The notes under the pieces: model-generated
The model's input: the letters and a program-made list of their open reading frames with translations, nothing else
The model's database searches: none
What the model was told of the DNA's origin: nothing
Program-made: the position numbers and the translations under genes
In this document: in pieces, positions 37,081-43,627 of the stretch
How the letters are laid out: each line of letters starts with the position of its first letter
Position numbering within the stretch: position 1 is the stretch's first letter
Assembly (NCBI GenBank): GCA_943840615.1
Contig: CALSVI010000018.1
Span: forward strand, 1-43,627
Direction: 5' to 3'
DNA from: an uncultured Luminiphilus sp.
GTDB lineage: Bacteria; Pseudomonadota; Gammaproteobacteria; Pseudomonadales; Halieaceae
DNA: 43,627 nucleotides

Positions 37081-38385
37081 TTATGAAAGGGGGCGGAGCG
37101 GGGCCAGCCCGCAGAAAAATACTGAAAAATAGTCACCAGCACTTTGCTCGACGGCCTCAGTGGGCTGCCAGGTGTCGAGATCCATGGCCGCGTTCAGTGC
37201 GCCGGTTAGCAGCTGAACTACGATAGGGGCGGGGATGTCTCGAAACTGCCCGTCGGCGATCGCCTGCTTGACGTACGTCTCAAGTGTGGCGTGGACCGCT
37301 GCTAATCGCGCCAACAGGCGCTGCCGAACAGCGGGTGGCAGGGCGGTGATGGAATTAAAGTGCACCAGTGGCCCCTGATCTGAATTTTGCAGCGCAAAGA
37401 TTTGCCGGCACGCCGTGTGCAGTTTGGCGGCGGGTGCCGCTTCTACTTGTTCGATGCCCGCCACAACCCGCTCCAGTTGATCGAGGGTGTAGTCATAGCA
37501 CTGTGTGAGCAGCGCCTCTTTATTGGCGAAGTGATAGTAAAAAGCACCTTTGGAGACTTGTAACTGTTCGGCAATCTCATCAAGCGACGTACCGCTAAAG
37601 CCCTTTTGATTGAAGCAGCGGGTGCCAGCCTTAAGAAACGCTTGCTGTTTAAGGCGGTTCTGCGTCTCGCGATCAAAGGCCTCATCGTCGGCGGTGAGCG
37701 CCTTTGCGCCCGCGGCGTCGAGGGCCATGTGTTGGTCGGGTGACGACAGCAAGCCATGGGTGAACAGCTTGCGCAGCACCCCGATGACTTCTCGAGCCTC
37801 CTCTCGAGGCATTTCATAGAGCCAGTAAAAGGACCAATCCAGCGCCCCGACCATCGCCCGCATGGTGATCACCGGATTACAGTGACGGATCTGGCCCGCT
37901 TCAATCCCACGGTTGAGGAGATCAATCAATCGTCTCAGGAGCCCCCGGTACTGTTCCTCGAGGGCAAGGCGGTGTTCATCCTTGAGTGAGGCGATTTCCA
38001 GCGGTGCCGCGTAAAAATCACCCTCGCCGTCGAGAGAGCGGAGCGTCGTAGCGATCTGGCTTTCCAGAAAAGCCACCAGGGATTCGATGGGCGCGCTGTG
38101 CTCCTTTTCGGCAATATCTAGCTGCGCGTTGGCCTGACGCATGTTCGCGTCATAACATTGATAAATCAGATCTTCTTTGGTGGCGACGTAGTAATACAGG
38201 CTGGTTTTGGTGAGCCCCAACCGGCTGGCGACGTCAGCTAAAGTGGTGGATCTAGCCCCCTTGGTATTGAACAGTTTCGCGGCGCAGGAAAGCACGGCGG
38301 CGCGCTTCGTCTCGCGCTGCAGACCACGACTAAAGGGGGAGCGTTGTGCTGGGGCAGGGGTATCCAAAACGTCTTCGGGCAACAC
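37081..38385 (-). CDS. Tandem TetR-family regulator (two TetR units in one protein)
   Basis: 434 aa with two complete TetR units. Unit 1: DNA-binding helices at about residues 25-75 (AAKLFNTKGARSTTLADVA...LGLTKTSLYYYVATKEDL). Unit 2: at about 243-292 (CFNQKGFSGTSLDEIAEQLQVSKGAFYYHFANKEALL). Each is followed by its own ligand domain. A single chain could therefore bind DNA like a pre-formed dimer. GTG start. Neighbours are thioesterase II (same operon), a divergent enoyl-CoA hydratase and an upstream acyl-CoA dehydrogenase operon, suggesting control of acyl-CoA metabolism with an acyl-CoA as signal (inference). Confidence 0.88.
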   Translation of the reverse strand: MLPEDVLDTPAPAQRSPFSRGLQRETKRAAVLSCAAKLFNTKGARSTTLADVASRLGLTKTSLYYYVATKEDLIYQCYDANMRQANAQLDIAEKEHSAPIESLVAFLESQIATTLRSLDGEGDFYAAPLEIASLKDEHRLALEEQYRGLLRRLIDLLNRGIEAGQIRHCNPVITMRAMVGALDWSFYWLYEMPREEAREVIGVLRKLFTHGLLSSPDQHMALDAAGAKALTADDEAFDRETQNRLKQQAFLKAGTRCFNQKGFSGTSLDEIAEQLQVSKGAFYYHFANKEALLTQCYDYTLDQLERVVAGIEQVEAAPAAKLHTACRQIFALQNSDQGPLVHFNSITALPPAVRQRLLARLAAVHATLETYVKQAIADGQFRDIPAPIVVQLLTGALNAAMDLDTWQPTEAVEQSAGDYFSVFFCGLAPLRPLS

Positions 38386-38404
38386 AACCCTCAGGGGGTC
38401 ATTC

Positions 38405-38423
38405 TCAAAATTCGATAATTTGA
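38405..38423. repeat. AT-rich imperfect palindrome in the tetR / enoyl-CoA hydratase intergenic region
   Basis: A 19-bp imperfect palindrome TCAAA...TTTGA, with inner arms AAATT/AATTT around CGAT (38408-38421). It is adjacent to and overlaps the shared 26-bp motif, and lies in a strikingly AT-rich island. Candidate autoregulatory operator. Confidence 0.45.
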
Positions 38424-38444
38424 ACTTTAAGTATTTTTACTGAA
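38419..38444 (-). promoter_or_regulatory. 26-bp motif shared with the acyl-CoA dehydrogenase operon (candidate operator), copy upstream of double-TetR
   Basis: Read on the minus strand it starts TTCAGTAAAAATACT and ends GTTCAAA, 33 bases before the regulator's GTG. 21 of 26 bases equal the plus-strand block at 29999-30024. It contains the small palindrome AGTA-AAAA-TACT. A possible -35 (TTCAGT) and -10 (AAATTA) at 17-bp spacing overlap it, so binding here would block the regulator's own promoter. Confidence 0.55.
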
Positions 38445-38585
38445 CCTGTCCATGTTTATCCGCGATCGACCTCCAATCATTGAGAGCCGGGCGGACGCAC
38501 AACGTGCGTTGTCGCGGCGGAATCTGGGCGTGTGTTGGTCTCTGGGCGTCGCGGGTGGCTTATGCCACACTTCGCCTCCGAACCG

Positions 38586-39356
38586 ATGAATCAGGGCGAC
38601 TTTGTGTCCGACACCATCTCTTTTGTGCAAGAGCAGGGGATTGCCACGCTCACCTTCGATAATCCTGCGCGCCGCAATGCGCTGGGGGCGGCGGAGCTCG
38701 ACGCCATTGAAGCGGCGCTTGGTGCGTTATCGACAGAGACGCGCGCCCTGATTATTACCTCGTCGGATGATCGAATTTTCTGTGCCGGCGCCGACCTGTC
38801 ACAAATTCTGGAAGGGTCTTTGAGTGGAGATCGGTTCCAGTCGGTAACGAATCAAATCGCCGCGCTACCGATCCCGACGATTGCTGTCCTCACGGGTCAC
38901 GTCTTCGGCGGTGGCGCCGAGTTGGCGCTGAGCTGCGATTTTCGTCTCGCGCGCGAGGAGATCATTTTGCGGATACCCGCCGCGGCGATTGGCCTGTGCT
39001 ACCCGGTAGAGGGGATTGAACGTTTGACCCGGCGCCTCGGCCCGTCGCTGGCCCGGCGTGTGTTGGTGGCTGCCGAGACGTTCACCGCCGAACAGATGCT
39101 GTTCCTGCGGCTTGTTGACGCCGTGCATCCCGCGGCAGTACTTCGCGAGGCGGCGCTTGGCTACGCGGCGTCGCTACTCGCGCTGGCGCCCATGGCGGTG
39201 ACCAGTATGCTTGAAATCATTCGGCAGCTTGAAGCAGGTGCGCTGGATCGCGATCATGCTGGAGCGCTGGCCCAGGCCTGCAGTGACTCAGAGGACGTTC
39301 AGGAGGGTATTACGGCGCAGCGGGAAAAAAGAGCGCCAGTGTTCCGAAACCAGTGA
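38586..39356 (+). CDS. Enoyl-CoA hydratase/isomerase family protein
   Basis: About 256 aa from ATG 38586 (MNQGDFVSDTISFVQEQ); an earlier in-frame start at 38532 adds unmatched residues. Crotonase marks: ATLTFDNPARRNALG, ITSSDDRIFCAGADLSQI, and HVFGGGAELALSCDFRLA with the first catalytic glutamate. At the second site it reads PAAAIGLCYPVEGIERL, lacking the PE of true hydratases, so an isomerase or other crotonase reaction is possible. Divergent from the double-TetR regulator. Confidence 0.85.
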   Translation: MNQGDFVSDTISFVQEQGIATLTFDNPARRNALGAAELDAIEAALGALSTETRALIITSSDDRIFCAGADLSQILEGSLSGDRFQSVTNQIAALPIPTIAVLTGHVFGGGAELALSCDFRLAREEIILRIPAAAIGLCYPVEGIERLTRRLGPSLARRVLVAAETFTAEQMLFLRLVDAVHPAAVLREAALGYAASLLALAPMAVTSMLEIIRQLEAGALDRDHAGALAQACSDSEDVQEGITAQREKRAPVFRNQ

Positions 39357-39371
39357 TCCGAAACCAGTGAT
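39344..39371 (+). repeat. 14-bp tandem duplication at the end of the enoyl-CoA hydratase gene
   Basis: Two exact copies of CCGAAACCAGTGAT, the first containing the stop codon TGA. It does not alter the protein; probably a recent slippage duplication. Confidence 0.9.
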
Positions 39372-39430
39372 CCGACTGCTTGTGAAATGACTATGCTAGG
39401 GTTACTAGAGATTTGCGCTTTTACTAACTT

Positions 39431-40486
39431 ATGTCCATAGCCCAGCAAAAGCTCGAGCAGATTCGCGCTCAGGTCCAGTCACACCTTGATGGCCGGCAGA
39501 CGGCCGCCCTGACCGATGCCCGCAGAGCGGCGCTCGAAGCGACTATTCGAGGGCACCTCAACGCCCACAACGCCGTGATAGTGGCGCATTACTATACGGC
39601 GCCCGAGATTCAGGCTTTGGCGGAGGCGACGGGTGGTTGCGTGTCAGATTCACTCGAAATGGCCCGGTTTGGGCGCGACCATCCGGCGGAGACTTTGATC
39701 GTTGCCGGGGTCAGGTTCATGGGGGAAACGGCCAAAATACTCACGCCGGGCAAGCGTGTCTTAATGCCCACCCTCGACGCCACCTGTTCCCTTGATGAGG
39801 GCTGTCCCAGTGACGCGTTCTCCGCCTTCTGTGACGCGCATCCAGAGCGTGAAGTGGTGGTGTACGCGAATACCTCCGCGGCTGTGAAAGCAAGAGCAGA
39901 TTGGGTCGTGACGTCCAGCATCGCCCTCGATGTGGCTGAACACCTTGCAGAGCAGGGCAAAGGTATTATCTGGGCCCCGGATCGGCACTTGGGAGATTAT
40001 GTGCAGCGTGAGTCGGGCGCGGATGTGCTCCTGTGGGACGGCGCTTGTATCGTCCATGAGGAATTCAAAGCCCGGGGTATTCGCGACCTCAAACAGGTGC
40101 ACCCGGACGCCGCGGTGCTCGTGCACCCCGAGTCGCCCGCGAGCGTCATCGAGCTGGCGGATCACGTCGGATCCACGACACAAATTATCCGCGCCGCCTG
40201 CGAATTGCCCCAGAAGACGTTCATCGTGGCAACGGATCAGGGGATTTTCTACAAGCTCCAGCAAGCGGCCCCGGACAAGACTTTTATCATTGCACCCACC
40301 GCGGGGCAGGGCGCCACCTGTCGCAGCTGCGCCAATTGCCCTTGGATGGCGATGAATGATCTGGAAGCCATGGCGGCGGTTTTTGACCGTGACGATAATG
40401 AAATTCAGGTGCCCGAGGCGTTGGCAGCCGAGGCGATGAAGCCACTGGAGCGCATGCTGGCGTTTGCCGAAACGCTCAATCCCTGA
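39431..40486 (+). CDS. nadA: Quinolinate synthase A
   Basis: 351 aa. Condenses iminoaspartate with dihydroxyacetone phosphate to quinolinate in NAD synthesis, using a 4Fe-4S cluster. Features: [36 protein letters not shown] (first cysteine about 118), [11 protein letters not shown] (about 204), and [14 protein letters not shown] (about 297) with the CxxCxxC form also found in E. coli NadA. Start ATG at 39431. Order nadA-bepA-tusA-perM matches that of Pseudomonas as I remember it. Confidence 0.96.
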   Translation: MSIAQQKLEQIRAQVQSHLDGRQTAALTDARRAALEATIRGHLNAHNAVIVAHYYTAPEIQALAEATGGCVSDSLEMARFGRDHPAETLIVAGVRFMGETAKILTPGKRVLMPTLDATCSLDEGCPSDAFSAFCDAHPEREVVVYANTSAAVKARADWVVTSSIALDVAEHLAEQGKGIIWAPDRHLGDYVQRESGADVLLWDGACIVHEEFKARGIRDLKQVHPDAAVLVHPESPASVIELADHVGSTTQIIRAACELPQKTFIVATDQGIFYKLQQAAPDKTFIIAPTAGQGATCRSCANCPWMAMNDLEAMAAVFDRDDNEIQVPEALAAEAMKPLERMLAFAETLNP

Positions 40487-40507
40487 TTGATGTGGCCGAG
40501 ACGGGTA

Positions 40508-41977
40508 TCAACCGGGATCCATTGCAGTCCGCATGTCCTGAATATCGCTCAACCGTTCGTTGATGAGCGAAGAGACTGTGAAGTCTCGCCCTACCAGCTC
40601 GAGGGCATAACTGAGCTGACGTTCAGCGGCGTCTAGGGCATTCACTAGAATGAAGTATTCGGCGCGGGATCGATGCAGACCGATAATATTACCCGCCAGA
40701 CCCTGAACCTCTGCCAGCAGATACCACAGTCCCGGGTCGTTGCTCACTCTCCGGGATTGCTCGATCAGCACGGCCTCAGCGAGATGGGGTGAGCCCGCCT
40801 GATGCAGGGCGTTGGCATAGGACATCGTGAGCGGATGGTTACCCGGTGACAGTTCCAGACGTCGTTCCAGCGTCGCGACGGCGCGCGCTGCGTTGCCTCG
40901 TGCAACATCGATCTCGGCATCGGCGATCACGTATTCAATGCGATCGCTGTCACCCGACCAGATACTGTCTAGGGCGAGAGCAGCTTCATCCGCGCGGCCC
41001 GCAGCGGTCAGCGCCAGGACCAACCCATAGTGGGTGGCCTCCTGTGAGAGCGACTGTCCCTCGGCTGCCGACCGAAAGCTTGCCACTGCTTCTTCGGGCG
41101 TGGATGCGGCTTGTACGACGACCCTCGCGCGCATCAGTTGATAATCAAGACTGACCGAGCGAATTCGTTTCGGATATTGCATCGCGCGGGCGCGGGTATC
41201 GGCGATCCGTTTTTCCGACAGCGGGTGCGTGCGGAGGAATTCGGGCACCCGGTCACTCTGGCTATAGCGTGTCGCGGCATACATGCGCTCAAACATCTGC
41301 GGTGCGGCGTAGGGGTCCATACCCGCGTTATAGAGGGTCCGCAGTCCTACTCGATCAGCCTCTGCCTCGTTGGCGCGGCTGTAACGGAGCTGGGCATCCT
41401 GAGCCAGGCCCTGCGCCGCGGACATAGCGGCTAGCCCGGCATCGGTTCCTACTGTGGCGGCCAGCAACACGCCGGCCAGTAGTCCGGCCAACTGCATCGG
41501 ACCCTGTTCCTGCGCCAACTCCATACGTCGCGAGAAATGGCGTTGGCTCAGGTGCGCGATTTCGTGCGCCATGACGGTGGCGAATTCGTCTTCGGTCTCA
41601 GCATATTGGAACAGACCACTGTGCACACCGATGACACCCCCGGGCACGGCGAAGGCGTTGATGGTGGGGTTGTCGACGATCACCAACTCAATCCGACGGT
41701 CCTGCAGCTCACTGTGTTGTGCCAGCTCGAAGACCAGGTTTTCAAGGTAGCTGTGCAGAAGCGGGTCGTTCATCAAGGGAGCCTGACCCCGAAAGCTTCG
41801 CAGCCACATGCGTCCCAGCTGGTACTCGTAATCTGCAGAAAACAAACTGGTGCTCGATTCGCCCAGATTCGGGATCTTGAGGTCCTCGGTGACGGCCCAG
41901 AGCGAGGAAGGAAGCGCGAGGCAACAAGCCAACAGGAGCGACCTAAGTGGCTGAGATAAAAGGAGCCGGGGATGCAT
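40508..41977 (-). CDS. bepA: Periplasmic M48 metalloprotease/chaperone with TPR domain (BepA-like)
   Basis: 489 aa. Signal peptide with hydrophobic core SLLLACCLALPSSLWA (about residues 13-28). Zinc site HEIAH (about residue 137) with the third ligand in NEAEADRVG (about 200). The C-terminal half (about 280-489) is TPR-like, as in BepA/YfgC, which degrades or helps assemble LptD and other outer-membrane proteins. Convergent with nadA and divergent from the tusA-like gene. Confidence 0.92.
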   Translation of the reverse strand: MHPRLLLSQPLRSLLLACCLALPSSLWAVTEDLKIPNLGESSTSLFSADYEYQLGRMWLRSFRGQAPLMNDPLLHSYLENLVFELAQHSELQDRRIELVIVDNPTINAFAVPGGVIGVHSGLFQYAETEDEFATVMAHEIAHLSQRHFSRRMELAQEQGPMQLAGLLAGVLLAATVGTDAGLAAMSAAQGLAQDAQLRYSRANEAEADRVGLRTLYNAGMDPYAAPQMFERMYAATRYSQSDRVPEFLRTHPLSEKRIADTRARAMQYPKRIRSVSLDYQLMRARVVVQAASTPEEAVASFRSAAEGQSLSQEATHYGLVLALTAAGRADEAALALDSIWSGDSDRIEYVIADAEIDVARGNAARAVATLERRLELSPGNHPLTMSYANALHQAGSPHLAEAVLIEQSRRVSNDPGLWYLLAEVQGLAGNIIGLHRSRAEYFILVNALDAAERQLSYALELVGRDFTVSSLINERLSDIQDMRTAMDPG

Positions 41978-42103
41978 GCCCGCACTCTAGCTTACTTGAC
42001 GATTCACCGGGAGGTTGCAGGGAGTGTGAAAATTCGTTCTTGATCAGTCCCCTTGTGCAATAAGCGATATACTCCCCGCCCCCTCAAGCGCTGGTCACGA
42101 TGT

Positions 42104-42343
42104 ATGTCTGATCAAACCTCACCTGCCGAGTCAGTCGATGCGCGGGGAGAGCAGTGTCCGATGCCGTTACTCATGGCAAAACGCGCTTTGCGCGAGCTCC
42201 CCTCCGGGGCGGTATTAGAGGTGCTGTCTACCGATCAGGGTTCAGAGCGCGACTTCGAGAGTTTTGCGCGACTTGCGGGTCATGTTGTGGCCTGCGAGCG
42301 GTTGCTCGATGATGTACTGCGGCTGACGATCACCAAGGCCTGA
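42104..42343 (+). CDS. TusA-family sulfur carrier-like protein
   Basis: 79 aa from ATG 42104 (MSDQTSPAESVDARGEQCPMP); a start at 42053 would add 17 residues without family support. Has the CPMP form of the CPxP motif, with the sulfur-binding cysteine at residue 18, and the later LSTDQGSERDFESFARLAGH. TusA-like proteins pass persulfide sulfur for tRNA thiolation or cofactor synthesis. This one resembles the copy found between bepA and perM in Pseudomonas rather than E. coli TusA itself, so no symbol is given. A TATACT -10-like box is at about 42068. Confidence 0.85.
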   Translation: MSDQTSPAESVDARGEQCPMPLLMAKRALRELPSGAVLEVLSTDQGSERDFESFARLAGHVVACERLLDDVLRLTITKA

Positions 42344-42361
42344 GCCAAGGAGCGCCCGAGC

Positions 42362-43427
42362 GTGAGAGAAGTGTTAACAAGGTGGTACCAGCGCTATCTG
42401 AGCGAGGAAGAGGCGGTCATTCTGCTCATGCTGCTGGTGGTGGCCCTCGTGGTGATGCTGATGTTCGGAGAGATTCTCGCTCCGGTATTGGTCGCGGTGA
42501 TTCTCGCCTATTTGATGCAGGGTGTGGCGAATGTGCTGCGGCATCGAGGAGTGCCGGCCGAACTTAGCGTCGCTTTGTCGACGCTGCTGTTTCTCGGTGG
42601 CTTCTTCGCGGTCTTGTTTGTTTTTGGCGCCGCTCGTCTGGCGCCAGTTGGTCGCTTTGGTCCGCGAAGCGCCCGCGATGATTGAAGCGGGTCGAAAGGT
42701 GCTGGTTACCCTTCCCGAGGAGTACCCCGTCTTTTTCACCCAGCAGCAGGTCAACGAGCTCACCGCGGCGATACAGGCCGAGATGGCCTCCGTGGGTCAA
42801 ATTCTTGTGACCAAGGGCTTGAGCTCTATTCCGAGTATGCTGGCCGCCATTGTCTATCTGATCCTGATTCCGCTGATGGTGTTCTTTTTCCTCAAGGATC
42901 GCGAGCAGCTGGTGGGCTGGTTTGGTGGCTTTTTGCCTGAGAAAAAACCCTTGCTGGATCGCATCTGGGAGGAGCTCAACCTGCAGTTTGCCAACTATGC
43001 CCGGGGCAAAGGCATTGAGGTGCTCATCATCGGCGTAGCTTCGTATCTGGTGTTTGCGGTGTTTTCTCTCAACTACGCCGCGCTACTGGGACTGCTGGTC
43101 GGTTTTTCAGTGATTGTGCCTTTCATTGGCGCCATGCTGGTGACCATTCCGGTGATGATGGTCGCGTATTTCCAATTCGGTGTGACGCCCGATTTTTATT
43201 GGGTGGTCGGCGCCTACGTCGTAATTCAGATCCTCGATGGCAACGTGTTGGTCCCGCTCCTGTTTTCCGAGGCCGTGAATCTGCATCCTGTTGCGATCGT
43301 GATCGCGGTGCTGTTCTTTGGGGGGCTTTGGGGTCTCTGGGGCGTCTTTTTTGCTATACCTCTGGCGACGCTGGTCAGCGCGATATTGTCTGCCTGGCCA
43401 TCGAGCGACTCGCTGGCCGTCTCCTGA
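42362..43427 (+). CDS. perM: AI-2E/PerM family membrane protein (frameshifted)
   Basis: Two overlapping frames join into about 354 aa if one T is removed from the run of five at 42621-42625, reading FVLAPLVWRQLVALVREAP. Family order is then intact: N-terminal membrane segments (VILLMLLVVALVVMLMFGEILAPVLVAVILAYLMQG), a soluble stretch with FTQQQVNELTAAIQAEM, and C-terminal segments including FLKDREQLVGWFGGFLP, GLLVGFSVIVPFIGA and QILDGNVLVPLLFSEAVNLHPVAIVIAVLFFGGLWG, described here by their ends. Members are putative permeases of unknown substrate or Na+/H+ exchangers. Start is GTG at 42362, 18 bases after the tusA-like gene. Confidence 0.85.
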
Positions 43428-43452
43428 GTAATGAACAAAGAGTGACTATTTA

Positions 43453-43627
43453 ATGAGTGGATCATCCATAGGCCTGCTGGCCGCCTATCCTTCGCGTCTT
43501 GCACTGACACGACCAAAGCGAGCCGCGCTTGCCCTGAGCGGTATGGTGTTTGCGAGCCTGTTGGGGGCCTGTGGTCAGCCCCCCGCAACGACTCAGGGTG
43601 CCGACCCCGCCGTAATCATCAGCCCCA
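43453..43627 (+). CDS. Putative lipoprotein, 5' part only
   Basis: Begins at ATG 43453 and runs off the window after 58 codons. N-terminus has basic residues (RLALTRPKRA) then a hydrophobic segment and a lipobox LLGAC near residue 40, so it should be a membrane-anchored lipoprotein. The rest is too short to identify. It lies 25 bases after perM and may be co-transcribed. Confidence 0.6.
   Translation, partial: MSGSSIGLLAAYPSRLALTRPKRAALALSGMVFASLLGACGQPPATTQGADPAVIISP

Noticed and set aside
1..43627. Mobile elements, CRISPR arrays, prophage genes, toxin-antitoxin islands
   Set aside because: No transposase, integrase, repeat-spacer array or phage-like gene was found; ratA's toxin label comes from its family history and it sits in a conserved housekeeping block.

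Overview
The window reads as chromosome of a fairly GC-rich marine-type gammaproteobacterium. The block smpB / ratA-rnfH / bamE / fur / recN / grpE-dnaK-dnaJ-dapB and the block nadA / bepA / tusA-like / perM follow the gene order I remember from Pseudomonas. The abundance of acyl-CoA genes, together with a malonyl-CoA reductase and propionyl-CoA synthase pair, points to the OM60/NOR5 (Halieaceae) lineage. That assignment is inference from gene content; no rRNA gene is present.

Layout. (1) 1-2454: the end of a flavoprotein of the 3-ketosteroid dehydrogenase/fumarate reductase type, overlapping an NmrA-like protein. (2) 2520-2967: the tmRNA gene ssrA on the minus strand with its terminator. (3) 3094-6862: an exported zinc metalloprotease and an exported beta-lactamase-fold serine hydrolase. 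(4) 6880-16042, minus strand: the most notable locus, a two-gene operon pcs-mcr. It encodes a three-domain propionyl-CoA synthase (about 1804 aa) followed, with an ATGA overlap, by a two-part malonyl-CoA reductase (about 1217 aa). Together these convert malonyl-CoA through malonate semialdehyde and 3-hydroxypropionate to propionyl-CoA, the core of the 3-hydroxypropionate route. Each gene is interrupted by two single-base frameshifts in this sequence. (5) 16455-17714: a MOSC protein and a TauE-like permease. (6) 17715-29933: conserved housekeeping block for trans-translation (smpB), outer-membrane assembly (bamE), iron control (fur), recombination repair (recN), heat shock (hrcA, grpE, dnaK, dnaJ), lysine/peptidoglycan synthesis (dapB) and a thioredoxin-TPR co-chaperone (cnoX-like). 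Two clear sigma-32 promoters precede grpE and dnaK. (7) 30077-39356: acyl-CoA metabolism (paired acyl-CoA dehydrogenases, SDR, thioesterase II, enoyl-CoA hydratase) with aceK, two histidine phosphatases and a double-TetR regulator. A 26-bp motif (21/26 identical) occurs upstream of both the dehydrogenase operon and the regulator and may define a local regulon. (8) 39431-43627: nadA, bepA, a tusA-like gene, perM (frameshifted) and the start of a lipoprotein gene.

Sequence quality. Seven genes or gene parts are joined only if one surplus base is removed at each of seven places, several of them homopolymers. All are +1 errors in the same direction, so I treat them as probable sequencing or assembly insertions and annotate the genes as single loci. 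No mobile element, CRISPR array, tRNA or rRNA gene was seen.
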